Source: Carboxydothermus hydrogenoformans Z-2901 (GTDB lineage Bacteria > Bacillota > Z-2901 > Carboxydothermales > Carboxydothermaceae). From it: a stretch of 64,000 nucleotides of DNA. The notes beneath the pieces are model-generated. The model worked only from the letters and a program-made list of their open reading frames with translations. It made no database searches and had not been told where the DNA came from. Positions 17,370 through 25,472 of the stretch are shown here, piece after piece. Position numbers and translations under genes: made by a program. Positions within the stretch are counted from its first letter, which is position 1, and every line of letters starts with the position of its first letter. The DNA lies in assembly GCF_000012865.1 (NCBI RefSeq), contig NC_007503.1, forward strand, positions 496,001-560,000. The letters are read 5' to 3'.

Positions 17370-18363
17370 ACTTTAATAAGGAAATTAGCTGGTACATGAG
17401 AGCAGCCATCAATCCTGCCGCTGGTATTGTTAACACCCAGGCCGTTACGATGTTTTTACCCACTTCCCAGTTAACCCCGCTAAATCTTTTGGCAGAACCT
17501 ACACCTAAAATCGAAGAAGCCACCACATGGGTGGTGCTAACCGGAGCTCCCAGGAGGGAAGAACCGTAAATGGTGATGGCCGATGAAAGGTCTGCGGCAA
17601 AACCGTTTACCGGTTCAATGCGGAAGATTTTACTGCCCATAGTCTTGATGATTCGCCAGCCGCCAGAATAAGTCCCAAAACCCATTGCCAAAGCACAGGC
17701 GAGCTTTACCCAGAGGGGAATTTCAAAAGTTGTAAGATATCCTGCACTAAAAAGAGCTAAAGTTATAATTCCCATCGATTTTTGCGCATCGTTGGAACCG
17801 TGGGAAAAGGAAGCCATAGCGGCGGATAACACCTGGAGTTTTCTAAACTTCATGTTCAGGGGAAAAGGTGCCGCTTTATCAAAAATCCAGAAAAAAGAAG
17901 TCATAATAATAAATCCTATGGAAAAACCGATAATTGGTGATAAAACCAATGGCAGCAGAACTTTTTCTAATATTCCTTTAATAAGTAAAGCTTTGACACC
18001 GGTACCGGCAATGGTGGCCCCAATTAATCCCCCGATTAAAGCGTGGGAAGAACTGCTGGGCAGTCCATAATACCAGGTGATAAGGTTCCAGGTTATTGCT
18101 CCAACTAAAGCAGCAATAATAACGTACTGGTTAATGGCGCTGGGCTGAACTATTCCTTTACCGATGGTTTTGGCTACTGCGGTACCGGATACCGCACCGA
18201 CAAAATTTAAAACACCGGCTAATAGAACCGCCTGCTTTGGGGAAAGGGCCCGGGTGGTGACCGAAGTTGCTACGGCATTGGCAGTATCGTGAAAACCATT
18301 AACAAAATCAAAGGTTAGTGCCAAGATGGTTACAATGACCACTAAGGTAAGCGTACTAAGCAT
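17368..18363 (-). CDS. PiT family inorganic phosphate transporter
   Basis: This 331-residue membrane protein imports phosphate with a cation. The PiT signatures FDFVNGFHDTANAVA at the N-terminus and the second copy FSHGSNDAQKSMG in the middle are present, and about ten hydrophobic helices can be seen. The gene overlaps the upstream DUF47 gene by eight bases. The pairing of PiT with DUF47 is common, and the partner is thought to modulate transport. Confidence 0.95.
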   Translation of the reverse strand: MLSTLTLVVIVTILALTFDFVNGFHDTANAVATSVTTRALSPKQAVLLAGVLNFVGAVSGTAVAKTIGKGIVQPSAINQYVIIAALVGAITWNLITWYYGLPSSSSHALIGGLIGATIAGTGVKALLIKGILEKVLLPLVLSPIIGFSIGFIIMTSFFWIFDKAAPFPLNMKFRKLQVLSAAMASFSHGSNDAQKSMGIITLALFSAGYLTTFEIPLWVKLACALAMGFGTYSGGWRIIKTMGSKIFRIEPVNGFAADLSSAITIYGSSLLGAPVSTTHVVASSILGVGSAKRFSGVNWEVGKNIVTAWVLTIPAAGLMAALMYQLISLLK

Positions 18364-18982
18364 ACTTTAAGACTACCCCTTTAATTAAATCTCCTAAATC
18401 TTCGCATAAATCTAAAAGTTCTTCGATATGTTCGTATATTTCCTTCCACTTAATCAGTTCAATGGGGTCTTTGACATTTTTAAACAAATAAGAAGTACCT
18501 TCCTGGAAAATTTCATCGCCCACACTTTCTAAACGGTTTATTTCCATACAAAGTTCAATTAGTTTTTCGTGATGACCGGGAACATTGTCTAAAAGTTTAA
18601 CGGCTTCGTAAACTTGATGGGCTACTTTGTTAATTACTTCTACCATTTTTAAAGCCGTTGGGGTTGGGCTAATAGCGTCATATAAAACCATTTTAAGGTA
18701 AGTGGCGTAGATAAAATCTAAAATATCATCCAAGTTAGTGGCAATTTTCATAATATCTTCCCGGTCCATAGGGGTGGAAAAGCTTTTGTCAAGTTTGTCT
18801 AAAAGAGTGCGGGTCACTTCATCCCCTTTGCTTTCAATGGCCTTTAAATTGTACAAACTTTCCTGAGCCGAGTAGGGTGAATTAACTGCTGTGACTAAAA
18901 CTTCTGCTCCTTCCACCACGTATTTGGCGCTTTCGGTGAAAAGTTCGAAAAAAACCGGTTTCTTTGGCTTCAAGGAAATCAT
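18356..18982 (-). CDS. DUF47 (PhoU-like) partner of the phosphate transporter
   Basis: This 208-residue helical protein of the DUF47/PhoU-like family is encoded just before and overlapping the PiT gene. It has the typical start KPVFFELFTESAKYVVEGA and the acidic metal-binding pattern ESKGDEVTR and ESVGDEIFQEG, as in PhoU trinuclear iron sites. The ATG follows AAAAGGGAGCCC. It probably controls the transporter on the cytoplasmic side of the membrane; this is known of the family, not shown here. Confidence 0.9.
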   Translation of the reverse strand: MISLKPKKPVFFELFTESAKYVVEGAEVLVTAVNSPYSAQESLYNLKAIESKGDEVTRTLLDKLDKSFSTPMDREDIMKIATNLDDILDFIYATYLKMVLYDAISPTPTALKMVEVINKVAHQVYEAVKLLDNVPGHHEKLIELCMEINRLESVGDEIFQEGTSYLFKNVKDPIELIKWKEIYEHIEELLDLCEDLGDLIKGVVLKYA

Positions 18983-19094
18983 GGGCTCCCTTTTCTCCTT
19001 CCTTAATCTTTTTTTTAAAATAATGTAAAGATTCCGTTGTTATTTTACTTTCTTCCCCCGGAAATGTTAAAGCGGGTTTACAATCTATTAACAT
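18882..19094 (-). CDS. Possible 70-residue upstream ORF overlapping the DUF47 gene
   Basis: An ATG at 19094 follows a perfect GAGGAG site (seven-base spacing) and opens a 70-codon frame (MLIDCKPALTFPGEESK...) that overlaps the first 100 bases of the DUF47 gene in another frame. The protein is not recognised and its tail is arginine- and serine-rich. It may be a coupled leader ORF, or only the remains of a longer N-terminus; the DUF47 gene keeps its own good ribosome site. Confidence 0.3.
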   Translation of the reverse strand: MLIDCKPALTFPGEESKITTESLHYFKKKIKEGEKGAHDFLEAKETGFFRTFHRKRQIRGGRSRSFSHSS

Positions 19095-19098
19095 AAAA

Positions 19099-19127
19099 TT
19101 AACTCCTCAATAAATATGTTGTATAAT
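19099..19127 (+). promoter_or_regulatory. Promoter TTAACT-N17-TATAAT, now cut off from its gene by the insertion sequence
   Basis: TTAACT (19099-19104) and a perfect TATAAT (19122-19127) are 17 bases apart and point toward the insertion sequence. If bases 19142 to about 21202 are removed, this promoter would lie just upstream of the ribosome site of the metallo-beta-lactamase-fold gene at 21219, so it is probably that gene's original promoter. Confidence 0.5.
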
Positions 19128-19149
19128 ATAGGCAAATTGACCGAAAAAC

Positions 19150-19193
19150 GGCCGCCGCAGGCCCCGCCCTTTAGGGCTGGGGATAAGGCGGCC
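19150..19193 (+). repeat. Left-end subterminal hairpin of the insertion sequence
   Basis: An outer stem GGCCGCC (19150) with GGCGGCC (19187) encloses an inner stem CCCCGCCC / GGGCTGGGG around a TTTA loop. The right end has a similar inner hairpin with the same loop. Such structures are bound as single strands by the TnpA dimer. Confidence 0.75.
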
Positions 19194-19242
19194 AAATTTT
19201 TATGGGCTACAATTATATTGCCGCTTGTGGTATAATAATTTT

Positions 19243-19641
19243 ATGAAGCGCAAATTTAAGTCCAACAACAATATCATGTATTCTTGCAAATACCATGTAG
19301 TCTGGTGCCCGAAATACCGGCGTCCCGTCCTGAAAGATGGAGTAGACGTGCGGCTCAAAGAGATCCTCTTTGAAGTGGCACGGGAGAAAAGGGCCGAAAT
19401 TATTGAATTGGAGGTCATGCCGGACCACGTCCACCTGCTGGTAGAGGTGGACCCGCAGTTCGGCATCCACCGGCTGGTGAAGCTCATGAAGGGCCGGTCC
19501 TCCCGCATCCTACGCCAGGAGTTCCCGTGGCTCAGGTCGAGGCTGCCGACCCTCTGGACCAACAGCTACTTCGTGGCTACCGTTGGAGGTGCGCCCCGTG
19601 CCACCCTACGCGAGTACATCGAGAAGCAAAAGTACGTCTAG
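19243..19641 (+). CDS. tnpA: TnpA, IS200-type Y1 (HUH) transposase
   Basis: This 132-residue single-strand DNA transposase has the HUH motif in MPDHVHLLVEV and the catalytic tyrosine in the C-terminal helix (REYIEKQKY). The N-terminal SCKYHVVWCPKYRRPVL is typical of the family. The ATG at 19243 is chosen; a TATAAT lies only seven bases upstream (19231-19236), so the transcript may be nearly leaderless. The gene overlaps tnpB in another frame. Length and motifs indicate a functional protein. Confidence 0.93.
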   Translation: MKRKFKSNNNIMYSCKYHVVWCPKYRRPVLKDGVDVRLKEILFEVAREKRAEIIELEVMPDHVHLLVEVDPQFGIHRLVKLMKGRSSRILRQEFPWLRSRLPTLWTNSYFVATVGGAPRATLREYIEKQKYV

Positions 19642-21184
19642 CACGCCCAGCTTCGTGTGCGAGCTCCTCCTGCGGGTCTCTCCCGCCCAGGAGAAAGCCT
19701 TGCTGGCCCGCCTGGAGGCAGCCCGGCAGCTCTACAACGCCTGCCTGGGGGAAGCTTTAAAGCGCGTGGGGCTCGTGCAACAATCGAAGCTGTGGCAGAA
19801 AGCCTGGAAAGCAGGGGACAAAGAGCTAAGAAGGGCCCTGATCCGGGAAGCTTGTCTAAAGTACGGTTTCACGGACGCCGCTTTGCAGCACTACGCCGTG
19901 AAGATACGGCGCTCCTGCTGGATAGGCGACCACCTGGATGTCCACGTGGCCCAGAAGCTGGGCACCAGGGCCTTCCGTGCCGCCCAAAGGGTGCTTTTCG
20001 GACAGGCACGCAAGGTGCGCTTCAAGGGCAAGAACCAGATGGACACCGTGGAGGGCAAGAGCAACGGAGCGGGCATCCGGTGGCGGAATGGTCGTGTGGT
20101 CTGGAGGGGCCTGGTTCTACCAGCCATTATCGACCCAGAAGAACCGGTAATCTGTCATGCTCTTTCCTGCCGGGTCAAGTACGTCCGCCTGGTGAGGCGA
20201 AAAATAAACGGCCGCAACCGATTCTACGCGCAGCTTATCTGCGAGGGCACACCCTACCAGAAACCTGAAAATGCCCTGGGAGAAGGGACTGTCGGCATCG
20301 ACGCAGGGCCCTCTATCATCGCCCGTGTCAACAGTAAAGAGGCGCGCCTGGATCGCTTTTGCGAGGAGCTTGCAAAGAAGGAAGCAGAAATACGCAGGCT
20401 CCAGCGCAGGCTGGACCGTTCCCGCAGAGCCAACAACCCTGAGAACTACAACCCCGACGGTACGGTAAGGAAAGGGCCGAAGCAGTGGAAGAAGACCAAC
20501 ACGTACCTCAAGACCGAGGCCCGCCTGGCGGAGCTCTGGCGCAGGCTGGCCGCCCACCGCAGGAGCCTCATTGGCAGGATGGTCAACGAGACGCTGCGCA
20601 TGGGCAACGTGTTCAAATTTGAAAAGCTTTCCTACCGCGCCCTGCAGAGGATGTTTGGCAAGTCCGTCAACACCCGGGCGCCGGGGATGTTCTTCCGGGA
20701 GCTCACCCGCAAGGCTGAGAGTGCTGGCGGGAAGGTCCTGGAGTTTCCCACCCGGCTTAAAGTCAAAGGTACAGAAACTTGCGTTGGCCTTTCCAGCTAC
20801 TGCGTTTGCGGGGAACACAAGAAGAAGTCTTTGTCCGAGCGCTGGCACATATGCTCATGCGGTGTAAAGTGCCAGCGGGACCTCTACAGCGCCTACCTGG
20901 CATGTTTTGTGGAACAGGTTGGGCAGAATGATTTCGAGCTCGACGCGGGCACTGCCGCGAGGCAGTGGCCGGGTGCGGAGCCGCTCCTGCAAGCGGCGTC
21001 GGGCCGTATCCCCAACCCCCGAATGTCCGGCTCCTCCGGACAGCCCCGCAAGGGGACAGAGGGGGTCGCTGCGGAAGAGAGGACAGCCAAAGCCGAGGCC
21101 CGTGATGCTGTAGCGCCGTCTCATGGCGGTAGCGAGAGCCCGGGAGAGGTCGCGGTGGTTCCCCTCAGAACCCCCGGGCTTTAG
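19598..21184 (+). CDS. tnpB: TnpB RNA-guided nuclease with long C-terminal extension
   Basis: TnpB is the RNA-guided nuclease that promotes retention of IS200/IS605 elements and is ancestral to Cas12. RuvC residues are visible: D235 in GIDAG, E342 in FEKLSY and D428 in CQRDLYSAY. The zinc finger has C-x-C pairs (YCVCG and HICSCG) in place of the usual C-x2-C. The GTG at 19598, seven bases after GGAGGT, is the best start and gives 528 residues. TnpB proteins usually end soon after the last aspartate; this frame runs about 100 more residues through the right end, a region more likely to work as guide RNA. Confidence 0.88.
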   Translation: MPPYASTSRSKSTSSTPSFVCELLLRVSPAQEKALLARLEAARQLYNACLGEALKRVGLVQQSKLWQKAWKAGDKELRRALIREACLKYGFTDAALQHYAVKIRRSCWIGDHLDVHVAQKLGTRAFRAAQRVLFGQARKVRFKGKNQMDTVEGKSNGAGIRWRNGRVVWRGLVLPAIIDPEEPVICHALSCRVKYVRLVRRKINGRNRFYAQLICEGTPYQKPENALGEGTVGIDAGPSIIARVNSKEARLDRFCEELAKKEAEIRRLQRRLDRSRRANNPENYNPDGTVRKGPKQWKKTNTYLKTEARLAELWRRLAAHRRSLIGRMVNETLRMGNVFKFEKLSYRALQRMFGKSVNTRAPGMFFRELTRKAESAGGKVLEFPTRLKVKGTETCVGLSSYCVCGEHKKKSLSERWHICSCGVKCQRDLYSAYLACFVEQVGQNDFELDAGTAARQWPGAEPLLQAASGRIPNPRMSGSSGQPRKGTEGVAAEERTAKAEARDAVAPSHGGSESPGEVAVVPLRTPGL

Positions 21185-21200
21185 CCCTGGGGAGGCTCAG
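20945..21200 (+). ncRNA. Probable reRNA (omegaRNA) of TnpB at the right end
   Basis: In this family the guide RNA comes from the tnpB 3' end and the right end of the element. Here the stretch holds a row of clean hairpins: CACTGCC-GCGA-GGCAGTG (20950), TGTCCGG/CCGGACA (21024), CCCC-GCAA-GGGG (21044) and the terminal hairpin at 21171-21192, two of them with GNRA tetraloops. The guide would be the host bases just right of the element, reading into the metallo-beta-lactamase-fold gene's leader. Ends are approximate. Confidence 0.55.
21171..21192 (+). repeat. Right-end subterminal hairpin of the insertion sequence
   Basis: CCCC, a C/T mismatch and GGGC pair with GCCC and GGGG around a TTTA loop, mirroring the inner hairpin of the left end. 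The tnpB stop codon (TAG at 21182) lies in the loop region. Confidence 0.7.
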
Positions 21201-21218
21201 AAAAGAGGTAATATCGCG

Positions 21219-22037
21219 ATGTTAAAAACAAAGGTATTTCGGGAAGTTTTAGCAATTAAAATGGGAAGAACCATCTTTGGCAAATTATTGTATCCCGTTC
21301 ATGCTTTTTATTTTGATGGGGTATTAATCGATACCGGTTGCTGGCACTGCCGCTTTGAATTTAGTTCTTTTCTCAAGGAATTAAATATTGATAAGGTTAT
21401 TTTAACCCACGCCCATGAAGACCATTTTGGCAATGTTTGGGCTGCAGAAAAATGGCAAATTCCAGTGTATGTGGAAGAAAAGGGCCTACCTTTTTTACAG
21501 GAACCGCGAAGATTAAAGATGGAGCTCTACCGGAAGATAACTTGGGGGGAACCGGCAAAAGCCAAAGCCCTACCTTTACCCCAATTGGTAGAAACGCAGC
21601 ATTTTACCCTGGAAGTAATAAAAACCCCCGGGCACAGTCCGGACCATGTCTGTTTTTATGAACCGGAAAACGGTTACTTATTTTCCGGAGACCTGTACTT
21701 AGGGGAACGCCAGAACTTGTTAATGTATACTGAAAATTTTTGGGAAATTAGAAATTCTTTAAAAAAGGTGTTAGCTTTAAACCCTAAAATCCTTTTTTGC
21801 GGTTTAAACGGGTATGTCCCCGGGGCTTCAGAAAAATTAAGAGCAAAACTTAACTACTGGGATGATTTAGCCGGTAAGGTCTTAGATTTGGCAGACAGGG
21901 GATTTAGTTTGAAGGAAATCAACCAACTAATGTTTAAAAAGAAACATTTTATTTCCATAGTTTCCGGCGGTTCTTTTTCTTCATTAAACCTTGTCCGGTC
22001 AATAATTAGAGACCGGAAGGACGGGGAAGAAATTTAA
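21219..22037 (+). CDS. Metallo-beta-lactamase-fold hydrolase
   Basis: This 272-residue protein has the metal-binding THAHEDHFGN motif (HxHxDH), a further histidine in KTPGHSPDHVCF and the bridging aspartate in LFSGDLYLG, so a dinuclear metal hydrolase is expected (thioesterase, glyoxalase II or lactonase type; substrate unknown). The C-terminus is helical (KLNYWDDLAGKVLDLADRG). The ATG at 21219 follows AAGAGGT. A longer in-frame reading back to 21123 lies in the insertion sequence and is not credible. The insertion separates the gene from a good promoter at 19099-19127. Confidence 0.9.
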   Translation: MLKTKVFREVLAIKMGRTIFGKLLYPVHAFYFDGVLIDTGCWHCRFEFSSFLKELNIDKVILTHAHEDHFGNVWAAEKWQIPVYVEEKGLPFLQEPRRLKMELYRKITWGEPAKAKALPLPQLVETQHFTLEVIKTPGHSPDHVCFYEPENGYLFSGDLYLGERQNLLMYTENFWEIRNSLKKVLALNPKILFCGLNGYVPGASEKLRAKLNYWDDLAGKVLDLADRGFSLKEINQLMFKKKHFISIVSGGSFSSLNLVRSIIRDRKDGEEI

Positions 22038-22050
22038 CAAAAATTTACCT

Positions 22051-22080
22051 GGACCCGTTACTGGGTCCTTTTAATTTTTA
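22051..22080 (+). terminator. Rho-independent terminator after the hydrolase gene
   Basis: GGACCC and GGGTCC pair across a six-base loop (22051-22068) and are followed by TTTTAATTTTT. Confidence 0.85.
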
Positions 22081-22086
22081 TTACCC

Positions 22087-22106
22087 GTGTAAGAAATTTG
22101 TAAGAA
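22087..22106 (+). promoter_or_regulatory. Tandem response-regulator box GTGTAAGAA / TTGTAAGAA, 11-bp period
   Basis: Two direct repeats (22087-22095 and 22098-22106) lie one helical turn apart, the usual layout for OmpR-family binding sites. The second copy coincides with the -35 of the promoter below. An almost identical tandem lies upstream of nrfA (31643-31662). The cognate regulator is inferred to be the OmpR-type protein encoded at 29167-29847. Confidence 0.6.
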
Positions 22107-22126
22107 ATGAAAGTTATTATTATAAC
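22098..22126 (+). promoter_or_regulatory. Promoter TTGTAA-N17-TATAAC of the molybdoenzyme operon
   Basis: The -35-like TTGTAA (22098) and the -10 TATAAC (22121) are 17 bases apart and lie about 30 bases upstream of the GTG at 22156. The poor -35 lies within a tandem repeat box, as at activator-dependent promoters. Confidence 0.6.
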
Positions 22127-22155
22127 AAACATAGTTAAAAAGGGGGTAGGTCAGC

Positions 22156-24843
22156 GTGGCTCGAAAATTTACACGGCGTAAATTTTTAAAGGGCGCTGGT
22201 GCCGGGGCAGCGCTTATGGGTTTAAAGGCCGTCGGAAAAAGCCGCTGGATTGAAAATTTTAGCCAGGATATAGCTGAAGCTGCCAATCTTCCGGCGGAAA
22301 AGTGGGTAAACAGCGTCTGCCCATATTGCGGTGCTGGTTGCTCCATCCTTTACGGGGTAAGGGAAGGAAAAGTGGTAAGTGTTCGGGGTAATCCCGAGGC
22401 CTGGAACCGGGGTGGTGTTTGTATAAAAGGAGCAACCCTGGCGGATTTGTACCTTAGCAATTCTCCCGGGGTCAAAGATCGGCTGAAAAAACCGCTTTTG
22501 CGGGACCCGGAGAAAAGGGGTAGTTTGGAGAATTTCCGGGAAGTTTCCTGGGACGAAGCGTTAAATTATATGGTTAAGAAAGTAAAAGAATACACAAAGA
22601 CAAAGTTTGGGGATAAGCACCCCTTTGCCATGTACGGCAGTGGTCAGGTATCTACTGAATTTATGTACCTGCAGGCAAAATTCAATGTTATAGGCATGAA
22701 TATTCATAACGACAACAACGGCCGGTTATGCCAGGCAACTAAAGCCAACGCTATGGTGATTTCCTTTGGTATCGATGGCCCGCCTATGAGCTTTGACGAT
22801 GTTTTTGAGGCAGATAACCTGTTTATCTTTGGTTTTAACATAGCTGACACCTTACCGGGTTGGTTTGGCAAAATAGTGGAGGCTAAAGTCCAAAAAGGTG
22901 ATAACTTAAAAATCGCCGTGATAAATCCCGTGAAGATTTCCGCCACCCAGATTTTAAATTATAAAGCTGGGGATTTGTATCTTCCGATTATTCCTACCAC
23001 CGATGTGGCCTTTATTAACAGTATGGCCCATGTAATAATTTATGAACTTGAGGGGGTAAACCGGGATTATGCCGGTGATGTGAGCAGGTGGGCCGATGAT
23101 GTAATAAGCGGCAAAGTCAAGCCTAAACATATCGACACCGAATTTATCGCCAAATACGTAAATTTCTATCGGGGTGATTATCAAGTTTTAGCCCGGCTGG
23201 GTAAAGAAGGTCCTAAAATTTTCGAGGAAATTAAGCTTCCTTCCGGACTGGAAGGGTTTAAAGAATATGCCAAATTTTTAGCCGCGTACAAACCGGAAGA
23301 TGTAGCCAAAACTACTGGATTAACCCCGGAAGATATTCGCAAGGCAGCTCAAATGTTTGTCCGAAATAAAAATACCATGTCTATGTATCTGCAGGGCTTT
23401 GGCCAGCAGTCAAATGGGGTTTCCAAGCACTTGGCTCTGGTAACCCTGCACGCGGTAACCGGCCGGATTGGCAGAGCAGGAGCAGGGGTAATGCCGACGG
23501 TAGGTCAGCCCAATGGACTTGGTCAAAGAGTTGGAGGTGCGGTGGTAGGCAGACTTCCGGGCAACCGTAATCACCCGCTGGCTGCCCATCGGGCATCACT
23601 GGCCAAGGCTATGGCCCGGGGGAACCAGGAAATGGAAGCCAAAATTTTGGAACGGCTTGAAGACCCGGTAACAAAGTATTCCCGACTTTCTCTGACCTCC
23701 GTTGATATCTTTAAGAACCTCAAAAATGGAAACATAAAAGGGATCTGGACGGTTTGCACTAACCCGATGGTGGCGTTTCCCAACCTCAACATGGTTCATG
23801 AGGCTTTACGGAAAGCCGATTTAGTGGTGGTTCAAGATATCTATCCTACCGAAACCATGGCTTTTGCCGATGTGGTGCTCCCGGCAGCGGCTATTTCCGG
23901 AGAAGCGTACGGGACATATTTAAATTCGGAGCGGCGAGTCCAGATATTAGAAAAAGCGGTGGAACCCCCCGGGGACGCGTTACCCGATGAAATTATTCAC
24001 CTTGCTTTTGTTTACAAGTACCAGAAGGCTTTGGCCGAAGAAGGGCGTCAGGAAGACGCAGATTTTCTAAAGTTTTTATTAGAGCCCATAATTCAGGGTT
24101 ACGAGCCATTATTTGAAAATGTCCAGGCTAATATCCGGGAATTAAGGGAAGCTCATCAGGAAATTCAAAAACGACTGTTTAGCGAACTTGCGTATGTTTC
24201 TAAGGGAATACCAGGCAATGATTTAAGCGGCTTATCCTATGAACGGTTAAGGACGGAAAAAGATGCTAAAGGGTATGTGGGCTTTAAGCTTCCCGTTTTG
24301 GACAGCAGTCACAAAGGTCTTGAACGGCTTTACGATGAAAACTACGAAGCAATATACCAAAAACGTTTTGCTACTCCGGACGGAAAACTTAGATGTTTCT
24401 TATTTGAGCAAGTTCATCCCGCAGAGGAATGGATTGATGCTGAATATCCGTTTATGCTCACTCTACCCCGGATTTATGAGCACTGGCATACCAGGACCCG
24501 GACGGGACGCTGCGCATTGCCCCACCGGCTGCGCCCCGAAGCCTGGCTGTCCATAAATCCCAACGATGCGAAGAAACTTGGTATAAAGGACGGGGACTGG
24601 GTAGAAGTGGAAAGCCGTCGGGGTAAGGTTACGGTGAAAGCCAAAATCGATACTGTAAAAACACCGCGGGAAGGGGTGGTTTGGATGCCCTGGGCTTATG
24701 GCTTTTTAGGGAATTTGTTTACCGGCCAAAAAGAGGCGCCTCCCGGAAAATCCGCCGGAAATGTCTTAAGTACCGATGCTTACGACCCCGTTTCCAAACA
24801 GCCCGAACTAAAATTTGCCGCGGTGAAAATAAGAAAGGTGTGA
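22156..24843 (+). CDS. Tat-exported molybdopterin oxidoreductase, NapA-like
   Basis: This 895-residue catalytic subunit belongs to the DMSO reductase superfamily and carries one [4Fe-4S] cluster and a bis-MGD molybdenum site. The Tat signal RRKFLKGAGAGAALMG is at the start, the cluster motif CPYCGAGC begins at Cys55, and RLCQATKANA places Cys192 where NapA enzymes have the molybdenum-ligating cysteine. The pattern FGIDGPPMSFDDVFEAD also recalls NapA, so nitrate is the likely substrate, although formate dehydrogenase-like or other oxyanion reductases are possible. It starts with GTG after AGGGGGT and heads an operon with an iron-sulfur protein and cytochromes. NapB and NapD are absent. Confidence 0.88.
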   Translation: MARKFTRRKFLKGAGAGAALMGLKAVGKSRWIENFSQDIAEAANLPAEKWVNSVCPYCGAGCSILYGVREGKVVSVRGNPEAWNRGGVCIKGATLADLYLSNSPGVKDRLKKPLLRDPEKRGSLENFREVSWDEALNYMVKKVKEYTKTKFGDKHPFAMYGSGQVSTEFMYLQAKFNVIGMNIHNDNNGRLCQATKANAMVISFGIDGPPMSFDDVFEADNLFIFGFNIADTLPGWFGKIVEAKVQKGDNLKIAVINPVKISATQILNYKAGDLYLPIIPTTDVAFINSMAHVIIYELEGVNRDYAGDVSRWADDVISGKVKPKHIDTEFIAKYVNFYRGDYQVLARLGKEGPKIFEEIKLPSGLEGFKEYAKFLAAYKPEDVAKTTGLTPEDIRKAAQMFVRNKNTMSMYLQGFGQQSNGVSKHLALVTLHAVTGRIGRAGAGVMPTVGQPNGLGQRVGGAVVGRLPGNRNHPLAAHRASLAKAMARGNQEMEAKILERLEDPVTKYSRLSLTSVDIFKNLKNGNIKGIWTVCTNPMVAFPNLNMVHEALRKADLVVVQDIYPTETMAFADVVLPAAAISGEAYGTYLNSERRVQILEKAVEPPGDALPDEIIHLAFVYKYQKALAEEGRQEDADFLKFLLEPIIQGYEPLFENVQANIRELREAHQEIQKRLFSELAYVSKGIPGNDLSGLSYERLRTEKDAKGYVGFKLPVLDSSHKGLERLYDENYEAIYQKRFATPDGKLRCFLFEQVHPAEEWIDAEYPFMLTLPRIYEHWHTRTRTGRCALPHRLRPEAWLSINPNDAKKLGIKDGDWVEVESRRGKVTVKAKIDTVKTPREGVVWMPWAYGFLGNLFTGQKEAPPGKSAGNVLSTDAYDPVSKQPELKFAAVKIRKV

Positions 24844-24849
24844 TGACGG

Positions 24850-25461
24850 ATGGCACGTTACGGAATGGTTATTGACCTGCGTAAATGCCGGGGGTGCCGC
24901 GGTTGTACCGCGGTTTGTGCCGTGGAAAATAATGTTCCGGTAGATAGAACCGGTGAAGAGGCCGGTGAGCAGTTAGCCCGGTGGGCAGCCGGGGAGCTTG
25001 ATTATTACAACATGCGGGTATTAACCGCAACGGTATATGGTCAAATTCGCTCCATACCCATGCCGTGCATGCACTGCGACAACGCACCCTGTATCGCCGT
25101 TTGTCCTGTAAAAGCAAGTTACAAAAGAAAAGACGGGATAGTAGTCATCGATAAATATAAATGTATCGGCTGCCGTCTTTGCTTAAAGGCCTGTCCCTAT
25201 CAGGCCCGGTATATACGCAAAGTGCCGGTAAAGGGTGAACCCAAGGGAGTAGCTGGAAAATGCGAGTTTTGCGCCCATTTGGTAGATAAAGGGGAAAAAA
25301 CCATGTGCAGTAGAAGTTGTCACTCCGGGGCGATAAAATTTGGCGACTTAGATGATCCCAATAGTGAAGTAAGCCAGCTTTTAAAGCAAAACGCTAAAAA
25401 GGTAAAGAGGCTTAAACCAGAATATAAAACGTCACCCAGAGTTTATTACATTACCTTTTAG
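24850..25461 (+). CDS. Four-cluster ferredoxin-type electron transfer subunit (NrfC/DmsB-like)
   Basis: This 203-residue protein has four cysteine groups for [4Fe-4S] clusters: CRGCRGCTAVC, CMHCDNAPCIAVCP, CIGCRLCLKACP and CEFCAHL with CSRSC. It is the usual partner that links a molybdoenzyme to quinone or cytochromes. No signal peptide is seen, so it would travel with the Tat-folded catalytic subunit, as known for this class. It starts six bases after the catalytic subunit gene ends. Confidence 0.92.
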   Translation: MARYGMVIDLRKCRGCRGCTAVCAVENNVPVDRTGEEAGEQLARWAAGELDYYNMRVLTATVYGQIRSIPMPCMHCDNAPCIAVCPVKASYKRKDGIVVIDKYKCIGCRLCLKACPYQARYIRKVPVKGEPKGVAGKCEFCAHLVDKGEKTMCSRSCHSGAIKFGDLDDPNSEVSQLLKQNAKKVKRLKPEYKTSPRVYYITF

Positions 25462-25472
25462 GGGGGAGAGCG

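Larger units (their letters stand above)
19142..21202 (+). mobile_element. IS200/IS605-family insertion sequence carrying tnpA and tnpB
   Basis: The element is much richer in GC than its surroundings, which indicates foreign origin. It holds a Y1 transposase gene and an overlapping tnpB, with imperfect palindromes at both ends rather than inverted repeats, as expected for this family. The left boundary is placed after TTGAC (19137-19141), a pentamer like known target sites of the family; the right boundary, near 21196-21202 after the end hairpin, is approximate. Both genes look intact, so it may be active. Confidence 0.88.

Noticed and set aside
19657-21124. Several long open frames on both strands inside the insertion sequence
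   Set aside because: They arise from the high GC content and overlap tnpB in other frames; none has family motifs or ribosome sites.
24263-24556. Second reading frame inside the molybdoenzyme gene with a starting ATG
   Set aside because: It is a shadow of the catalytic subunit gene and shows no conserved domain.
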